A DNA stretch of 64,000 nucleotides from Cryobacterium sp. PH31-AA6 (GTDB taxonomy: Bacteria; Actinomycetota; Actinomycetes; Actinomycetales; Microbacteriaceae). The notes under the pieces were generated by a model, which worked only from the letters and a program-made list of their open reading frames with translations, did no database searches and was not told the origin of the DNA. Shown here one piece after another: positions 45,029-53,530 of this stretch. Position 1 is the stretch's first letter. Every line of letters begins with the position of its first letter. The stretch covers positions 1-64,000 of the forward strand of contig NZ_JASISS010000013.1 of the NCBI RefSeq assembly GCF_030063195.1, given 5' to 3'. The translations under genes and the position numbers were made by a program.

Positions 45029-46026
45029 TGCTTGCGAGAGACGAATATTTGGAACGACCAATTGACTTTTCCCGCCAGCGCCACATGCTGTGTGGGAAAT
45101 GCAGTCACCAGTGGGTCGTCGACCTCGGCTGGATCGATCGGTGGGATCACGCCCTAGAGCGGTGCCCGGGCTGCGGCGTGACCTGCGAAGCCGAAATGGC
45201 GCCGCGCGTCACCGTCGACCCGGATGATCCAGCACTGAGAGACGAGAACGTCGCGCGCCTCGTCTGGTACCACACGAGCACGCAACCCGATTGGCCCACG
45301 AAACACTTCGATCCAGCCGCAGGACTGACCGCGCAGACCCGGCAGATGATGGGCGGCGACAATCGCGTTGCCCAATGGGCGGAACGGCAGAGAGCCAAGG
45401 CTCTGCACGTCGGAACCTACGAGGCCGCAATCCACAACATGCTGCGACGAATCGACGGCCAAGCAGATCACGGCAACCAGTTCTACCTGTACCGTGTTCA
45501 CCTCAAACCAACCGTTGTAGTGCGCGACGGATGGCTCATCGACCCGAGCAACTTCGTAGGCGACGTGATCTTGGACGAGGCGTGCCCGCCTGGAGTCGAC
45601 GTCGCCCGCTATCTCAACTACCACGAGGACCCAGGTGGACTCTCTCTCGCCCTCGGGCCGACCGCAATCGCCTCCACGCAATCGATCGCGATCCCATTGC
45701 TATTCAACGACCATCCCGGCTGGATCGCTACCGCTGTGGGCGAGTTCGAGAACGCGCCAACGACATCGCCGCCTTTGATCGGATCGCGCCCGGTCGGGAG
45801 ACGTCGAGCGCCGTCTCCGAAGAGCAGCAAAGCAAGCGAGCTGGTCGCACTACTCACACAGCGATTGCCAGTGAACCTGCGATCGAAATTCGAGGCTGCC
45901 ACCGCGTTCGATGACAATTTGAAGCCCGAGGATTGGTCTCGATATGTCATGGGGATTATGAACACCATTGTCGCGCCTGAACAAGTCGCGGCCACACTCG
46001 ACGGGGAAATCGTCCGGTATCTCTGA
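45028..46026 (+). CDS. Zinc-ribbon protein with ADP-ribosyltransferase-like pattern
   Basis: A 332-residue protein. Residues 22-49 form a zinc ribbon (CGKC ... CPGC). The following region, LVWYHTSTQPDWP (about 78-90), ALHVGTYEAAIHNML (125-139), QFYLYRVHLKP and DGWLIDPSN, follows the order of motifs in ADP-ribosyltransferase-like toxins of the YHGT...HFGT...YPVYL type. A full catalytic triad cannot be assigned by eye. The C-terminal 100 residues are a separate helical part. The start shares one base with the upstream stop (TAATG), so it is translated together with the 1028-residue protein. Likely the second component, possibly the effector. Confidence 0.65.
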   Translation: MLARDEYLERPIDFSRQRHMLCGKCSHQWVVDLGWIDRWDHALERCPGCGVTCEAEMAPRVTVDPDDPALRDENVARLVWYHTSTQPDWPTKHFDPAAGLTAQTRQMMGGDNRVAQWAERQRAKALHVGTYEAAIHNMLRRIDGQADHGNQFYLYRVHLKPTVVVRDGWLIDPSNFVGDVILDEACPPGVDVARYLNYHEDPGGLSLALGPTAIASTQSIAIPLLFNDHPGWIATAVGEFENAPTTSPPLIGSRPVGRRRAPSPKSSKASELVALLTQRLPVNLRSKFEAATAFDDNLKPEDWSRYVMGIMNTIVAPEQVAATLDGEIVRYL

Positions 46027-46190
46027 GGCATGCCGCGAACCAGTCACGACCTTGCGGGCTGATGACGAGGCGCCGTGACACTCTTGCGGACTCGTACTCA
46101 GCTTGCGGACGACGCGCGGGGAGTTCATGTCTGAGCCTCACGGGAGAATGGGACGCGAGGCGAGCGTTTAGAAGCAGAAGGGGAGCTAAT

Positions 46191-47975
46191 GTGTTGAAGT
46201 GGATCCGGCGAGCGATGGCTCCCACGACTGATGCCGAACCCGTGCAGGCGAAGTCCGGGAACGTGCACCAGGCGATGCTCGGGGAGGGGGTTGTCTACTT
46301 TGCGCATACCGTTCCGACCTCGAAGCGCATTGATCTTGGTAAGGCCGCCAAGTACCTCCTTGATACTGAACTCGCCGTGAGCGCAGCGTGGCCGTCGGAC
46401 GAGTCAGCGCGTATTCCTCCGTCCTTGGAAAGGATCGAACGAGACCTGGCTCACATTCAACGGCTCGAGACATGGACCGACAACGTGAACGGGCTGCGGT
46501 CCTTGGCGAAGGGTGTCTTCTTGCATCCGGTGATCGCGTTCCGAACGCTCCAACTGCTCAAGGGGAACCGCAATCAGATGCCGGAGGACGACGAGGCCCA
46601 TCCATCTCTAGAAACCATACGTGTTGAGGTAGAGAAGATTCTCGTTGATGCGCAGAAGGTCACGCTCCTGGAGAAGGAGATAGATGCTGACCTCTTCTGG
46701 AGCGAAAGTGAAGACCTCGACGCTTACGTGCGGTTCTTCTTGCGGACGACCCAGCACACCATCCGGATTGGTGACAAAGACAGAACGATCACCCTTGAGC
46801 CCCGGTTGCTGCTGCATCGTGAAGGTGTGGCGCAGATCACCGTTGGAGTGCACCTCCCCGTTGGCTGCACGCCGGCAGAGGTGATCGATGCATCGTTCCC
46901 AGCGTCACCTTTGTTCTACTCCTCTCGGATTCCTGAGCCATACGCGTCGGCAGGTTCCAAATGGGCGGGAGGAGAGTGGTCAGAGCAGCCTGAGGGCGGA
47001 GTTAGGGTCCGAGTCTTTGAGCACGAGGAACCTGCATCGCTTTATGACTGGCTGGAGGTTCTTGTCGGTCGGATCATGCGGGGAGTCGGCGCATTTGTGG
47101 GCGGTCCCTCGTATACCTATCCGATGATCATGGTGCAGGCAGGAGCATGCTGCACCGACTGGGCGGACAACCATGCCAACGACATTGTGCATCTCGCGAT
47201 CCGCTCGGTCCCGCGTGGTGATGACCAGATCACGTTGGGCCCCGGTCCTGACCTGAGTATTCACACCGGAATGCGGATCCATGCCACAGGTGGGTCTGTA
47301 CTGCTGCTTCACTTGCGCACATGGCGTGCAGGAATCCTCGACCTTCATCACACTTTGCTCTATGAACGAATCGGGCTCGTCTACGTGCGGCTGCGAAGGT
47401 TGGAACAGCGGGTCTCGGAGTTCCAGACGGGCAAGCGCGACATAGCGCGCACATACCGCAGGGCGTTAGAGCTGGAGAAGGAGGTGCGTGGCGCGCATCA
47501 TCGTTCAGGGACGGCGCGTGACATCTCTCGCCACGTCCTGACCGCGCTGGGTGCCTTCGAGATTCTCGAGGTTGTCCGCACCGGCTCGAGCATGCTCGGT
47601 GAGCGGGCGAGTACGCGTGCGAGTCTGCGAGCCGCGCGTGCGGCGAACAGGTTCGCGCTGATCGGACTAGTAGTCGCAGTTTTCGCAGCAATTCCGGCAA
47701 TCCCGGCAATCCTGTCACTCATCGAGCAGCAACGCGTAGCCGATCCGGAAGCAGGCATCTGGTCGGTAATGCAGACCCTTGCAACGTCACCGCTTCTGCT
47801 GTCTGCCCTGATTCTTGGCGCGGCTGTCCTCTATGGCGTAGTGCTGTTCGGTGTGCTCGCATTCCGGGTGATCCGGTACCTTTTCGGGTTACGTAAACGG
47901 GGATACGTCTCCCGCGTTGAAGGGTATGAGATCGTCGTCGACGACCCCGCTGATGCGATCGGCAGCGCGCGCTGA
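46191..47975 (+). CDS. Hypothetical protein with two C-terminal membrane helices
   Basis: A 594-residue protein. Start GTG at 46191 is behind AAGGGGAG; the frame to 46062 lacks a site. The N-terminal 430 residues are soluble with helical and strand segments (LDAYVRFFLRTTQHTIRIGD, ITVGVHLPVGCTPAEVIDAS, SIHTGMRIHATGGSVLLLHL). A helical linker (LEQRVSEFQTGKRDIARTYR) leads to two membrane helices near the C terminus (FALIGLVVAVFAAIPAIPAI and LLSALILGAAVLYGVVLFGV). This sensor-linker-membrane order recalls membrane effectors of abortive infection, but no family is recognised. It lies 164 bp after the ART-like gene on the same strand, and may or may not belong to it. Confidence 0.65.
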   Translation: MLKWIRRAMAPTTDAEPVQAKSGNVHQAMLGEGVVYFAHTVPTSKRIDLGKAAKYLLDTELAVSAAWPSDESARIPPSLERIERDLAHIQRLETWTDNVNGLRSLAKGVFLHPVIAFRTLQLLKGNRNQMPEDDEAHPSLETIRVEVEKILVDAQKVTLLEKEIDADLFWSESEDLDAYVRFFLRTTQHTIRIGDKDRTITLEPRLLLHREGVAQITVGVHLPVGCTPAEVIDASFPASPLFYSSRIPEPYASAGSKWAGGEWSEQPEGGVRVRVFEHEEPASLYDWLEVLVGRIMRGVGAFVGGPSYTYPMIMVQAGACCTDWADNHANDIVHLAIRSVPRGDDQITLGPGPDLSIHTGMRIHATGGSVLLLHLRTWRAGILDLHHTLLYERIGLVYVRLRRLEQRVSEFQTGKRDIARTYRRALELEKEVRGAHHRSGTARDISRHVLTALGAFEILEVVRTGSSMLGERASTRASLRAARAANRFALIGLVVAVFAAIPAIPAILSLIEQQRVADPEAGIWSVMQTLATSPLLLSALILGAAVLYGVVLFGVLAFRVIRYLFGLRKRGYVSRVEGYEIVVDDPADAIGSAR

Positions 47976-48063
47976 TCCCTTGCTCTCATCACAAAGGCAG
48001 ATCGACGTGACCTGAAACGGGGTTCTATGCCCGTTACTTGTCGTCAAGTTCGAGCTGGGAGAT

Positions 48064-49362
48064 CTAGAGCATCCAGCGTCGAAGCGTGGTGCTCGACGGC
48101 TTGCTCCAATCGTTCTCGAGAATCGAGCGTATGTAACTCTCGGTGGATGACGCGACGACGGCACTCAGCATGGCCTGAGCGGACGCTTCGTGCGACAGGG
48201 AGTTCAGCCAGCTGGCGACGCTGTCGCCTACGGGGAATTGATTGCAGGATTCCGCTGCCGCGAACAATGCACGCGCCAATGGCTCCGCAAGGTCGAGTCT
48301 CTGTTTGTGTACCAGGTGGCGGAGCACGTCTAGAAGCCAGAACAGCGGAGGGCGGAGTCCCTCGCGTTCGAGTCCGCCCGCGTCCTGCCCACCGGTGAGG
48401 AGATCGCACATACTCTCCGCGAACTGCTCCAGTCCGTCCGGGTCCGCATCGAACCAAGAGATGAAGGTCGATCGCTTGATGCGGTGAAGTTCGGGAAGAA
48501 AGAGAGCCCCGTTATCTCGATGCGCGAGAGCGAAATCATTGAGCGTTTCAACTTCGAAAGGGCCACTGAGAATCTGCTCGAGCTGAGTGCTCAACGGGCC
48601 TCTATCGCCGTCGAGCTCACGTTCCATTGCTTCGAGCATCTCGTCGACAGTCGGGTATCGCTGCGCTGGGGACTTGCGGGTAGCGCGCGTAACCACCGTC
48701 CGAAATCGTGTGGTCGGGAGCGGGACGTGCACGGGTGTCGGGAGTTCGCCGGTCATGATCCATCCCACGATGGCGCCGACGCTGTACACGTCCGTTCGTG
48801 GGGTCGCGGAGTGCGCGTCGGCATGTTGTTCGGGAGCAGCCCATCGCTCAGTACCGACGAGATTGCCTTTTCGAGTGAGATCTGCGGTCGTTGTGCCTGG
48901 AGCGTTACGAGCAATACCGAAGTCTGACACCACCCATCTGGCACCGCCTTCATCCTCAAGCCAGAGAATATTCTGTGGCTTGAGATCACGATGGACACGA
49001 CCCTCCACATGGAAACTGTGGAGTCCGTCAGCCACTGCACGGACAACCGCGAGCGCGAGTTCCTCACGTTCATTCTGAGAGAGGTTCTTAATAGCTGGGG
49101 TGAGCTCGCCCGCTGCGATCGGCATCGTGTACCACTCGCCATCTGGGTCGACATCGAGCACTGACATCACATGCGGGCCAGCAGCCGATCGCATCGCTTC
49201 GACTTCTCGAGTGAAGCGGCGCTCGACGTTCCCCTCACCGCGGCGCATCTTGACCGCGTACTCGATTCCCGTGACAAGGTCACGCCCACGCCCAACAATC
49301 GCATGTTCGGTTGGTTTACCGAAGGCTTCGAGGATCTCGTACCGCTCGCTGGGACTGCTCAT
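48064..49362 (-). CDS. Serine/threonine protein kinase
   Basis: A 432-residue soluble Hanks-type kinase. It has GRGRDLVTGIEYAVKMRRGE (glycine-rich loop remnant and catalytic Lys), VEGRVHRDLKPQNILWL (catalytic loop), WVVSDFGIARN (DFG), and NLVGTERWAAPEQHAD (activation segment and APE). The kinase domain ends near residue 245. The rest is a helical region without a transmembrane helix or PASTA repeats, unlike housekeeping PknB. Start ATG at 49362 has GGGAGA upstream. It converges on the membrane-protein gene and diverges from sir2-herA. Kinases in such positions can serve abortive infection; that is inference. Confidence 0.85.
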   Translation of the reverse strand: MSSPSERYEILEAFGKPTEHAIVGRGRDLVTGIEYAVKMRRGEGNVERRFTREVEAMRSAAGPHVMSVLDVDPDGEWYTMPIAAGELTPAIKNLSQNEREELALAVVRAVADGLHSFHVEGRVHRDLKPQNILWLEDEGGARWVVSDFGIARNAPGTTTADLTRKGNLVGTERWAAPEQHADAHSATPRTDVYSVGAIVGWIMTGELPTPVHVPLPTTRFRTVVTRATRKSPAQRYPTVDEMLEAMERELDGDRGPLSTQLEQILSGPFEVETLNDFALAHRDNGALFLPELHRIKRSTFISWFDADPDGLEQFAESMCDLLTGGQDAGGLEREGLRPPLFWLLDVLRHLVHKQRLDLAEPLARALFAAAESCNQFPVGDSVASWLNSLSHEASAQAMLSAVVASSTESYIRSILENDWSKPSSTTLRRWML

Positions 49363-49739
49363 ATGCACATTCTCCCGTGAGCGGTGTTGGGCTCGTCGTA
49401 ATTCGCGCACTTCGATGGACGAAATCACCCGTGCCATCGCGGACGCCGTCCGATCTATGCCAGGTCGAAGGGTGCATCACTAAAAAGTACGGGGATCGCA
49501 GTGAATACCAGAGGGAGAAGATGATGCTGGTGCATCGCTGCGTGGGCCACCGGGCCGGGTCTACCCGCCCCAATGCAAGCTCGAATCACCCAAGCGATCG
49601 TTTCTGAGTGGGGGCGTGTGAACGGCGAACCAACACATCCGAGTGTTGGAATCGGATCTCCAAGTCTTGACTGGCAGGATGGTGGAAATGGAATAGTAGA
49701 GCGCTGCTGTGCGGGCGGGCCAAACACAGGAGTGCTGCA
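49363..49739. other. Divergent intergenic region, kinase / sir2-herA
   Basis: A 377-bp region between divergently read genes, with no supported gene. It carries a candidate sir2 promoter (listed) and must also contain the kinase promoter. Confidence 0.5.
49667..49694 (+). promoter_or_regulatory. Putative promoter of the sir2-herA operon
   Basis: TTGACT (49667-49672) and TGGAAT (49689-49694) with a 16-base spacer lie about 45 bp before the sir2 start. An AGGAG ribosome site (49728-49732) follows, seven bases before TTG 49740. Consensus-based prediction. Confidence 0.45.
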
Positions 49740-50789
49740 TTGGACGTTACCAAGGACTACATCTACTCCCGTGTGCAGAGTATCTTCCAACGCGGTCTCG
49801 TAATCATCGTTGGTTCCGGTGCTTCGTGCGCGCTCGGCTTGCCCGGAATGACAGCGCTTGCAGCACACCTTCTGAAATGTGTCCCGGATCAGCTTTCGGG
49901 CCTATCGAAGGACTGCCGTGCGGAGTGGGACAGAATTGCCACTGAGCTTCGCTCAGGCGCAGGACTCGAATCGGCTCTAATATCGAGCGCTATCCCGGAT
50001 CCGCTGGCCGAGGTAGTCGCTGAGCTGATCGCTGACTGCATCTTGGAATCCGAACAACGCGCCGTAGCATCAATTTTGAGTGAGCCTTCGGTGTCCGCGT
50101 TTGGCCTCCTCCTCGATCACCTGCTTCAGGCTGCAACCGTGGCAGACGTGATCACAACGAATTATGACCGACTCATCGAAGTGCACGCGGCGCGAGCAGA
50201 AGTCCGCGTTGACTCCATGTTCTATGGACATACGATTGGCAGACTTGACGCTGTGCAAAGCCGCGAGGAGCTCCTTGGTGCGCAGACCGTACCGGGGAAA
50301 GGTCGAAACATTCGTGTTGACCCGAAGCCACATATTCGTTTGTCGAAACCGCATGGCAGTCTGGACTGGTTCACCCACCAAGGGCAGCACTATCGCAGCG
50401 ATATCCCTGTTCCGGGAACCCGTCGCATCGTAGCGCCAGGCGGCAATAAGTACAGGCTCGGCTATGAGATTCCATTCGACGCACACCGATCGCGCGCGAA
50501 TGCTGCCATCGACAACGCCTCTGCCCTGCTCTTCATTGGATACGGGTTCAATGACGATCACCTTCAAACGCACATTTACGATCGACTGCCGCACGTGCCA
50601 ACTGTCGTCTTAAGTCGACATCTCACGGACAAAGCCCGTGAGTACCTCGCCTTGAACCCGACCGCCATCGGGATCGAAGCGGCGGTCGATGATTCGCGCA
50701 GCACTGCGACACAAGGTGCTGATGAAATCGAACTCGATTTGCCAATTTGGGACTTGGACCATCTAGTGAAGGAAGTGCTTGCCAAATGA
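49740..50789 (+). CDS. SIR2-domain protein of the SIR2-HerA defence pair
   Basis: A 349-residue SIR2-like protein. Motifs are LVIIVGSGASCALGLPGM (about 20-37), DVITTNYDRLIEVHA (about 136-150), LSKPHGSLDWF (about 203-213) and LLFIGYGFNDDHLQTHI (about 263-279). In known SIR2-HerA systems this subunit is an NADase and/or nuclease activated in complex with the HerA ATPase. The TTG start has a well-placed AGGAG. The stop overlaps the herA start by four bases. GC content is lower than the transfer genes. Confidence 0.88.
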   Translation: MDVTKDYIYSRVQSIFQRGLVIIVGSGASCALGLPGMTALAAHLLKCVPDQLSGLSKDCRAEWDRIATELRSGAGLESALISSAIPDPLAEVVAELIADCILESEQRAVASILSEPSVSAFGLLLDHLLQAATVADVITTNYDRLIEVHAARAEVRVDSMFYGHTIGRLDAVQSREELLGAQTVPGKGRNIRVDPKPHIRLSKPHGSLDWFTHQGQHYRSDIPVPGTRRIVAPGGNKYRLGYEIPFDAHRSRANAAIDNASALLFIGYGFNDDHLQTHIYDRLPHVPTVVLSRHLTDKAREYLALNPTAIGIEAAVDDSRSTATQGADEIELDLPIWDLDHLVKEVLAK

Positions 50790-52525
50790 CGATCAACTCG
50801 ACATTAGAGTTCCCCCGTGACAAGGCCCTTGGTCGGGTATTCAGGGTGGACACTGCCAGCGTCTGGGCGGAAGCAATCGATCACGAGAGACTTACACGCA
50901 TCGGTGTCGGAAGCCTCATCGCTTTCCAAGGATCAAACTCATCCGAGTACCTCGTTGGGATGCTCGACAGAGTGACCCGCGACCTCCAAGACGAAGCTAT
51001 TCTCGAGGACGTGGATCTCGATGGTGAGGTTCCAGTTGAAGCGCGTCAGCGAGACTTGCTTCGAGTAGTTCTGCTTGGAACCTACCGAACCGTGGACGGA
51101 ACCAAAACGAACACCTTCAAGCGCGGGGCTGACAGCTATCCGCTCGTGGAGTCGCTCTGCTGGGTCGTCGATGGTACGAACTTGCAGAAGCTGATGGGGT
51201 TACTCTCTCAACAGCTTGACCCCGAAAAGCAGCTTCTGCTTGGTCGCTTCGTTGCCGATCCATCTGCGAAGGCAGTCGCTGATGGCGACCGCCTGTTTCA
51301 GCGTCACGCTGCGCTTCTCGGAAGTACCGGATCTGGCAAGAGCTGGGCAGTCGCGCTCATCCTAGAGCGTGCAAAAGCGCTCGCACACCCTAACCTGATT
51401 GTCTTTGACATGCACGGCGAGTACACGCCACTAACCGAGGGTGACGAGCCGATTGCACGCAGCTTCCGCATCGCTGGACCTGGGGAAGATGATTCCGATG
51501 AGAACGCACTATACCTACCGTGGTGGCTGCTCAACCAGGAAGAGATGCAGGCGCTCCTTCTGGATCGATCGGAGACCAATGCTCCTAATCAGGCTGCGCG
51601 GCTTACTCACCATGTGCGGGAGCTGAAGCATGAACGATTAGTCGCTGAAGGTCAGGTGCAAGTAGCGAGCAGGTTCACAGTCGATAGCCCAGTTCCATTC
51701 AGCCTTGTCGAGCTCATTAGCAGGCTCGAAGCGGACGATAACGAGATGGTGACCGGGGCACGACCAGGCTCTGAGAAGGCAGGGCCGTTCAACGGGCGAC
51801 TGACGCGGTTTGTCAATCGAATGAGCGCGCGAGTTGAAGACAGACGCTATGGCTTCATGTTCGCCCCGCCCGAGGATCAGGTCGGATATGACTGGCTTCA
51901 TGGCCTCGCGAAGAAGCTCTTGGGGACGAAGCCTGGCATTAAGATCATCGATTTTAGTGAGGTCCCCAGCGACGTCCTGCCCATAGTGGTCGGTGTTCTT
52001 GCGCGTGTGCTCTATGAGATCCATTTCTGGACAGTCGAGGAAAAGCGCACTCCTATCACTCTCGTGTGTGATGAAGCTCATCTCTACTTGCCGGCGGGCG
52101 TTGCGGGTGCTGCCGAGCTCCGTGCACTTGACTCGTTTGAGCGCATTGCAAAGGAGGGACGGAAATACGGAATATCGCTGCTTGTGGTGAGCCAGCGGCC
52201 GTCGGACGTGAGCCGAACTGTTCTCTCGCAGTGCAACAACTTCATCGCGCTCAGGCTCACGAACGATCAGGACCAAGCAGTAGTGCGACGTCTCATGCCG
52301 GACAGTATGGAAGGAATAGCCGCAGCACTACCGCTACTTGATGTCGGTGAAGCAATACTTCTCGGAGATGCGATTGTTCTCCCGACTCGTATCCGGCTCG
52401 ACGTACCTAAGGTTAAGCCGACAAGCGCCACAAGGAACTTCTGGACAGAGTGGAACGAGACAGCGGTCGAGGATGCCGATCTGGTTGCCGCGGTAGAAGC
52501 GATGAGAATGCAGTCGCGCCGTTAG
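50786..52525 (+). CDS. HerA-type ATPase of the SIR2-HerA defence pair
   Basis: A 579-residue hexameric-type DNA translocase/ATPase. The N-terminal HAS-barrel-like domain (KALGRVFRVDTASVWAEAID) precedes Walker A AALLGSTGSGKSWAVALILE (about 176-195) and Walker B ITLVCDEAHLYLPAG (about 422-436), followed by LLVVSQRPSDVSRTVLSQCN and FIALRLTNDQDQAVVRRL. Start ATG at 50786 overlaps the sir2 stop (ATGA); the longer frame is not used. It is the last gene before attR. With the SIR2 partner it forms a described antiphage system. Confidence 0.9.
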   Translation: MTINSTLEFPRDKALGRVFRVDTASVWAEAIDHERLTRIGVGSLIAFQGSNSSEYLVGMLDRVTRDLQDEAILEDVDLDGEVPVEARQRDLLRVVLLGTYRTVDGTKTNTFKRGADSYPLVESLCWVVDGTNLQKLMGLLSQQLDPEKQLLLGRFVADPSAKAVADGDRLFQRHAALLGSTGSGKSWAVALILERAKALAHPNLIVFDMHGEYTPLTEGDEPIARSFRIAGPGEDDSDENALYLPWWLLNQEEMQALLLDRSETNAPNQAARLTHHVRELKHERLVAEGQVQVASRFTVDSPVPFSLVELISRLEADDNEMVTGARPGSEKAGPFNGRLTRFVNRMSARVEDRRYGFMFAPPEDQVGYDWLHGLAKKLLGTKPGIKIIDFSEVPSDVLPIVVGVLARVLYEIHFWTVEEKRTPITLVCDEAHLYLPAGVAGAAELRALDSFERIAKEGRKYGISLLVVSQRPSDVSRTVLSQCNNFIALRLTNDQDQAVVRRLMPDSMEGIAAALPLLDVGEAILLGDAIVLPTRIRLDVPKVKPTSATRNFWTEWNETAVEDADLVAAVEAMRMQSRR

Positions 52526-52666
52526 AAGGTGACCGCGGCGAAGGGGCATTCTGGGGGACCAAAAGGGGACCAGAATCATGCAAGCCATGCAATGCATGAC
52601 GTGATTTGAACCGTTCTGCGCACCTCTACGCCCCGGAAAATCAACGATCTGGGCGACTAGGGCTAC
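52526..52666. other. Right-end att arm with spaced GGGGACCA repeats
   Basis: Between herA and attR, GGGGACCA occurs at 52554-52561 and 52565-52572, 11 bp apart, which is one helical turn. Such direct repeats beside a core site fit integrase or Xis arm-binding sites. No similar pair was noticed near attL. Confidence 0.4.
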
Positions 52667-52713
52667 CTGGGGGTCAAGGGGTCGCAGGTTCAAATCCTGT
52701 CAGCCCGACCAAA
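52667..52713 (+). repeat. attR: 47-bp direct repeat
   Basis: Perfect copy of 1628-1674, covering the tRNA-Pro 3' half, CCA and two further A residues. The upstream bases do not form a tRNA 5' half, so this is a tRNA fragment left by integration and marks the right end of the element. Confidence 0.95.
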
Positions 52714-53530
52714 GGGCCGTTCGCGAAACTGTTCACGAAACGGTCCGGTCGAAACAAAAAAGAAATCGCTCCTGAGGATTCTCAGGAGCGATTTCTGGTT
52801 TCGGATGTTGTTGGGTGTGTTCGCGGGAACGATTTTCGAGGTGCCGCCGCGATTTGGTCGGTTCCGCACCCGCCATCGAGCACGAGGGGTCCACATCACC
52901 CTGGCTATCCGCCCAGATGGAGTATGAAGGCTTCGGTTTGACGTACCGCCGCGCTCGCGAAGTATTTGGGAAATTTGCGTGCACGTGGCCTTTCAAGGTC
53001 GACCCGCGCCGTCCCGCTGGGCGTTCGTGTCTGTCCGTTCTGTCCCAAGCGGCGGACGGACAGGGGGAGGGTCCCTTGCCTCGGGGAACAGAGCGCAGCT
53101 GACCACACGATGAGCTGGAACGCAGATTTCGAGCGCTCGCGGATAGTCCTCACTTCTTAGCTCGCCTTGCTCTGATGTGTGGGCTCAATGAACTCTTCTT
53201 GCCGACGACGCGGCCTAGATCCACGCACTCATCGGCGGTCTCGCAACACCGTATCGGGCCGGGTTGGCAGCGATGGCCCAGCGAGAAGGCCATCCAAGCT
53301 GTCACGGACAGCCACCGCGCCGAGCTGCTCGCTGGCCAAGTTGCTCGGTGGCGCGAAGCCGCCGCCATCCGCGAGTACGCCGGCGAGCCTGAGCGGAGAG
53401 CACGGATTCGCCTGTTGCCCCGGCTGGGCCGACATCTTCCGCGCACCCCGGCGGGTGAGCTGACGGATTGGATTCTCGGTTGCAACGGAACCTGCGCTGC
53501 GACGGGCTGGCCAAGGCTGAGCTAGGGATC
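52714..53530. other. 817 bp of chromosomal flank without a confident gene
   Basis: Begins with the original tRNA terminator hairpin. A plus-strand frame ending at 53160 includes HTMSWNADFERSRIVLTS, resembling the final catalytic-His segment of alpha/beta hydrolases, possibly a gene remnant. Other frames up to 53530 look like shadows. Confidence 0.45.
52762..52795. terminator. Chromosomal hairpin terminator downstream of attR
   Basis: A 15-bp perfect stem GAAATCGCTCCTGAG (52762-52776)/CTCAGGAGCGATTTC (52781-52795) with loop GATT. An A-rich run precedes it, which becomes a U-run when read leftwards. It was probably the tRNA-Pro terminator before integration and may work in both directions. Confidence 0.75.

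Noticed and set aside
53175-53525. Frames on both strands between attR and the DUF6326-like gene
   Set aside because: No domain, start signal or coding bias distinguishes either strand.
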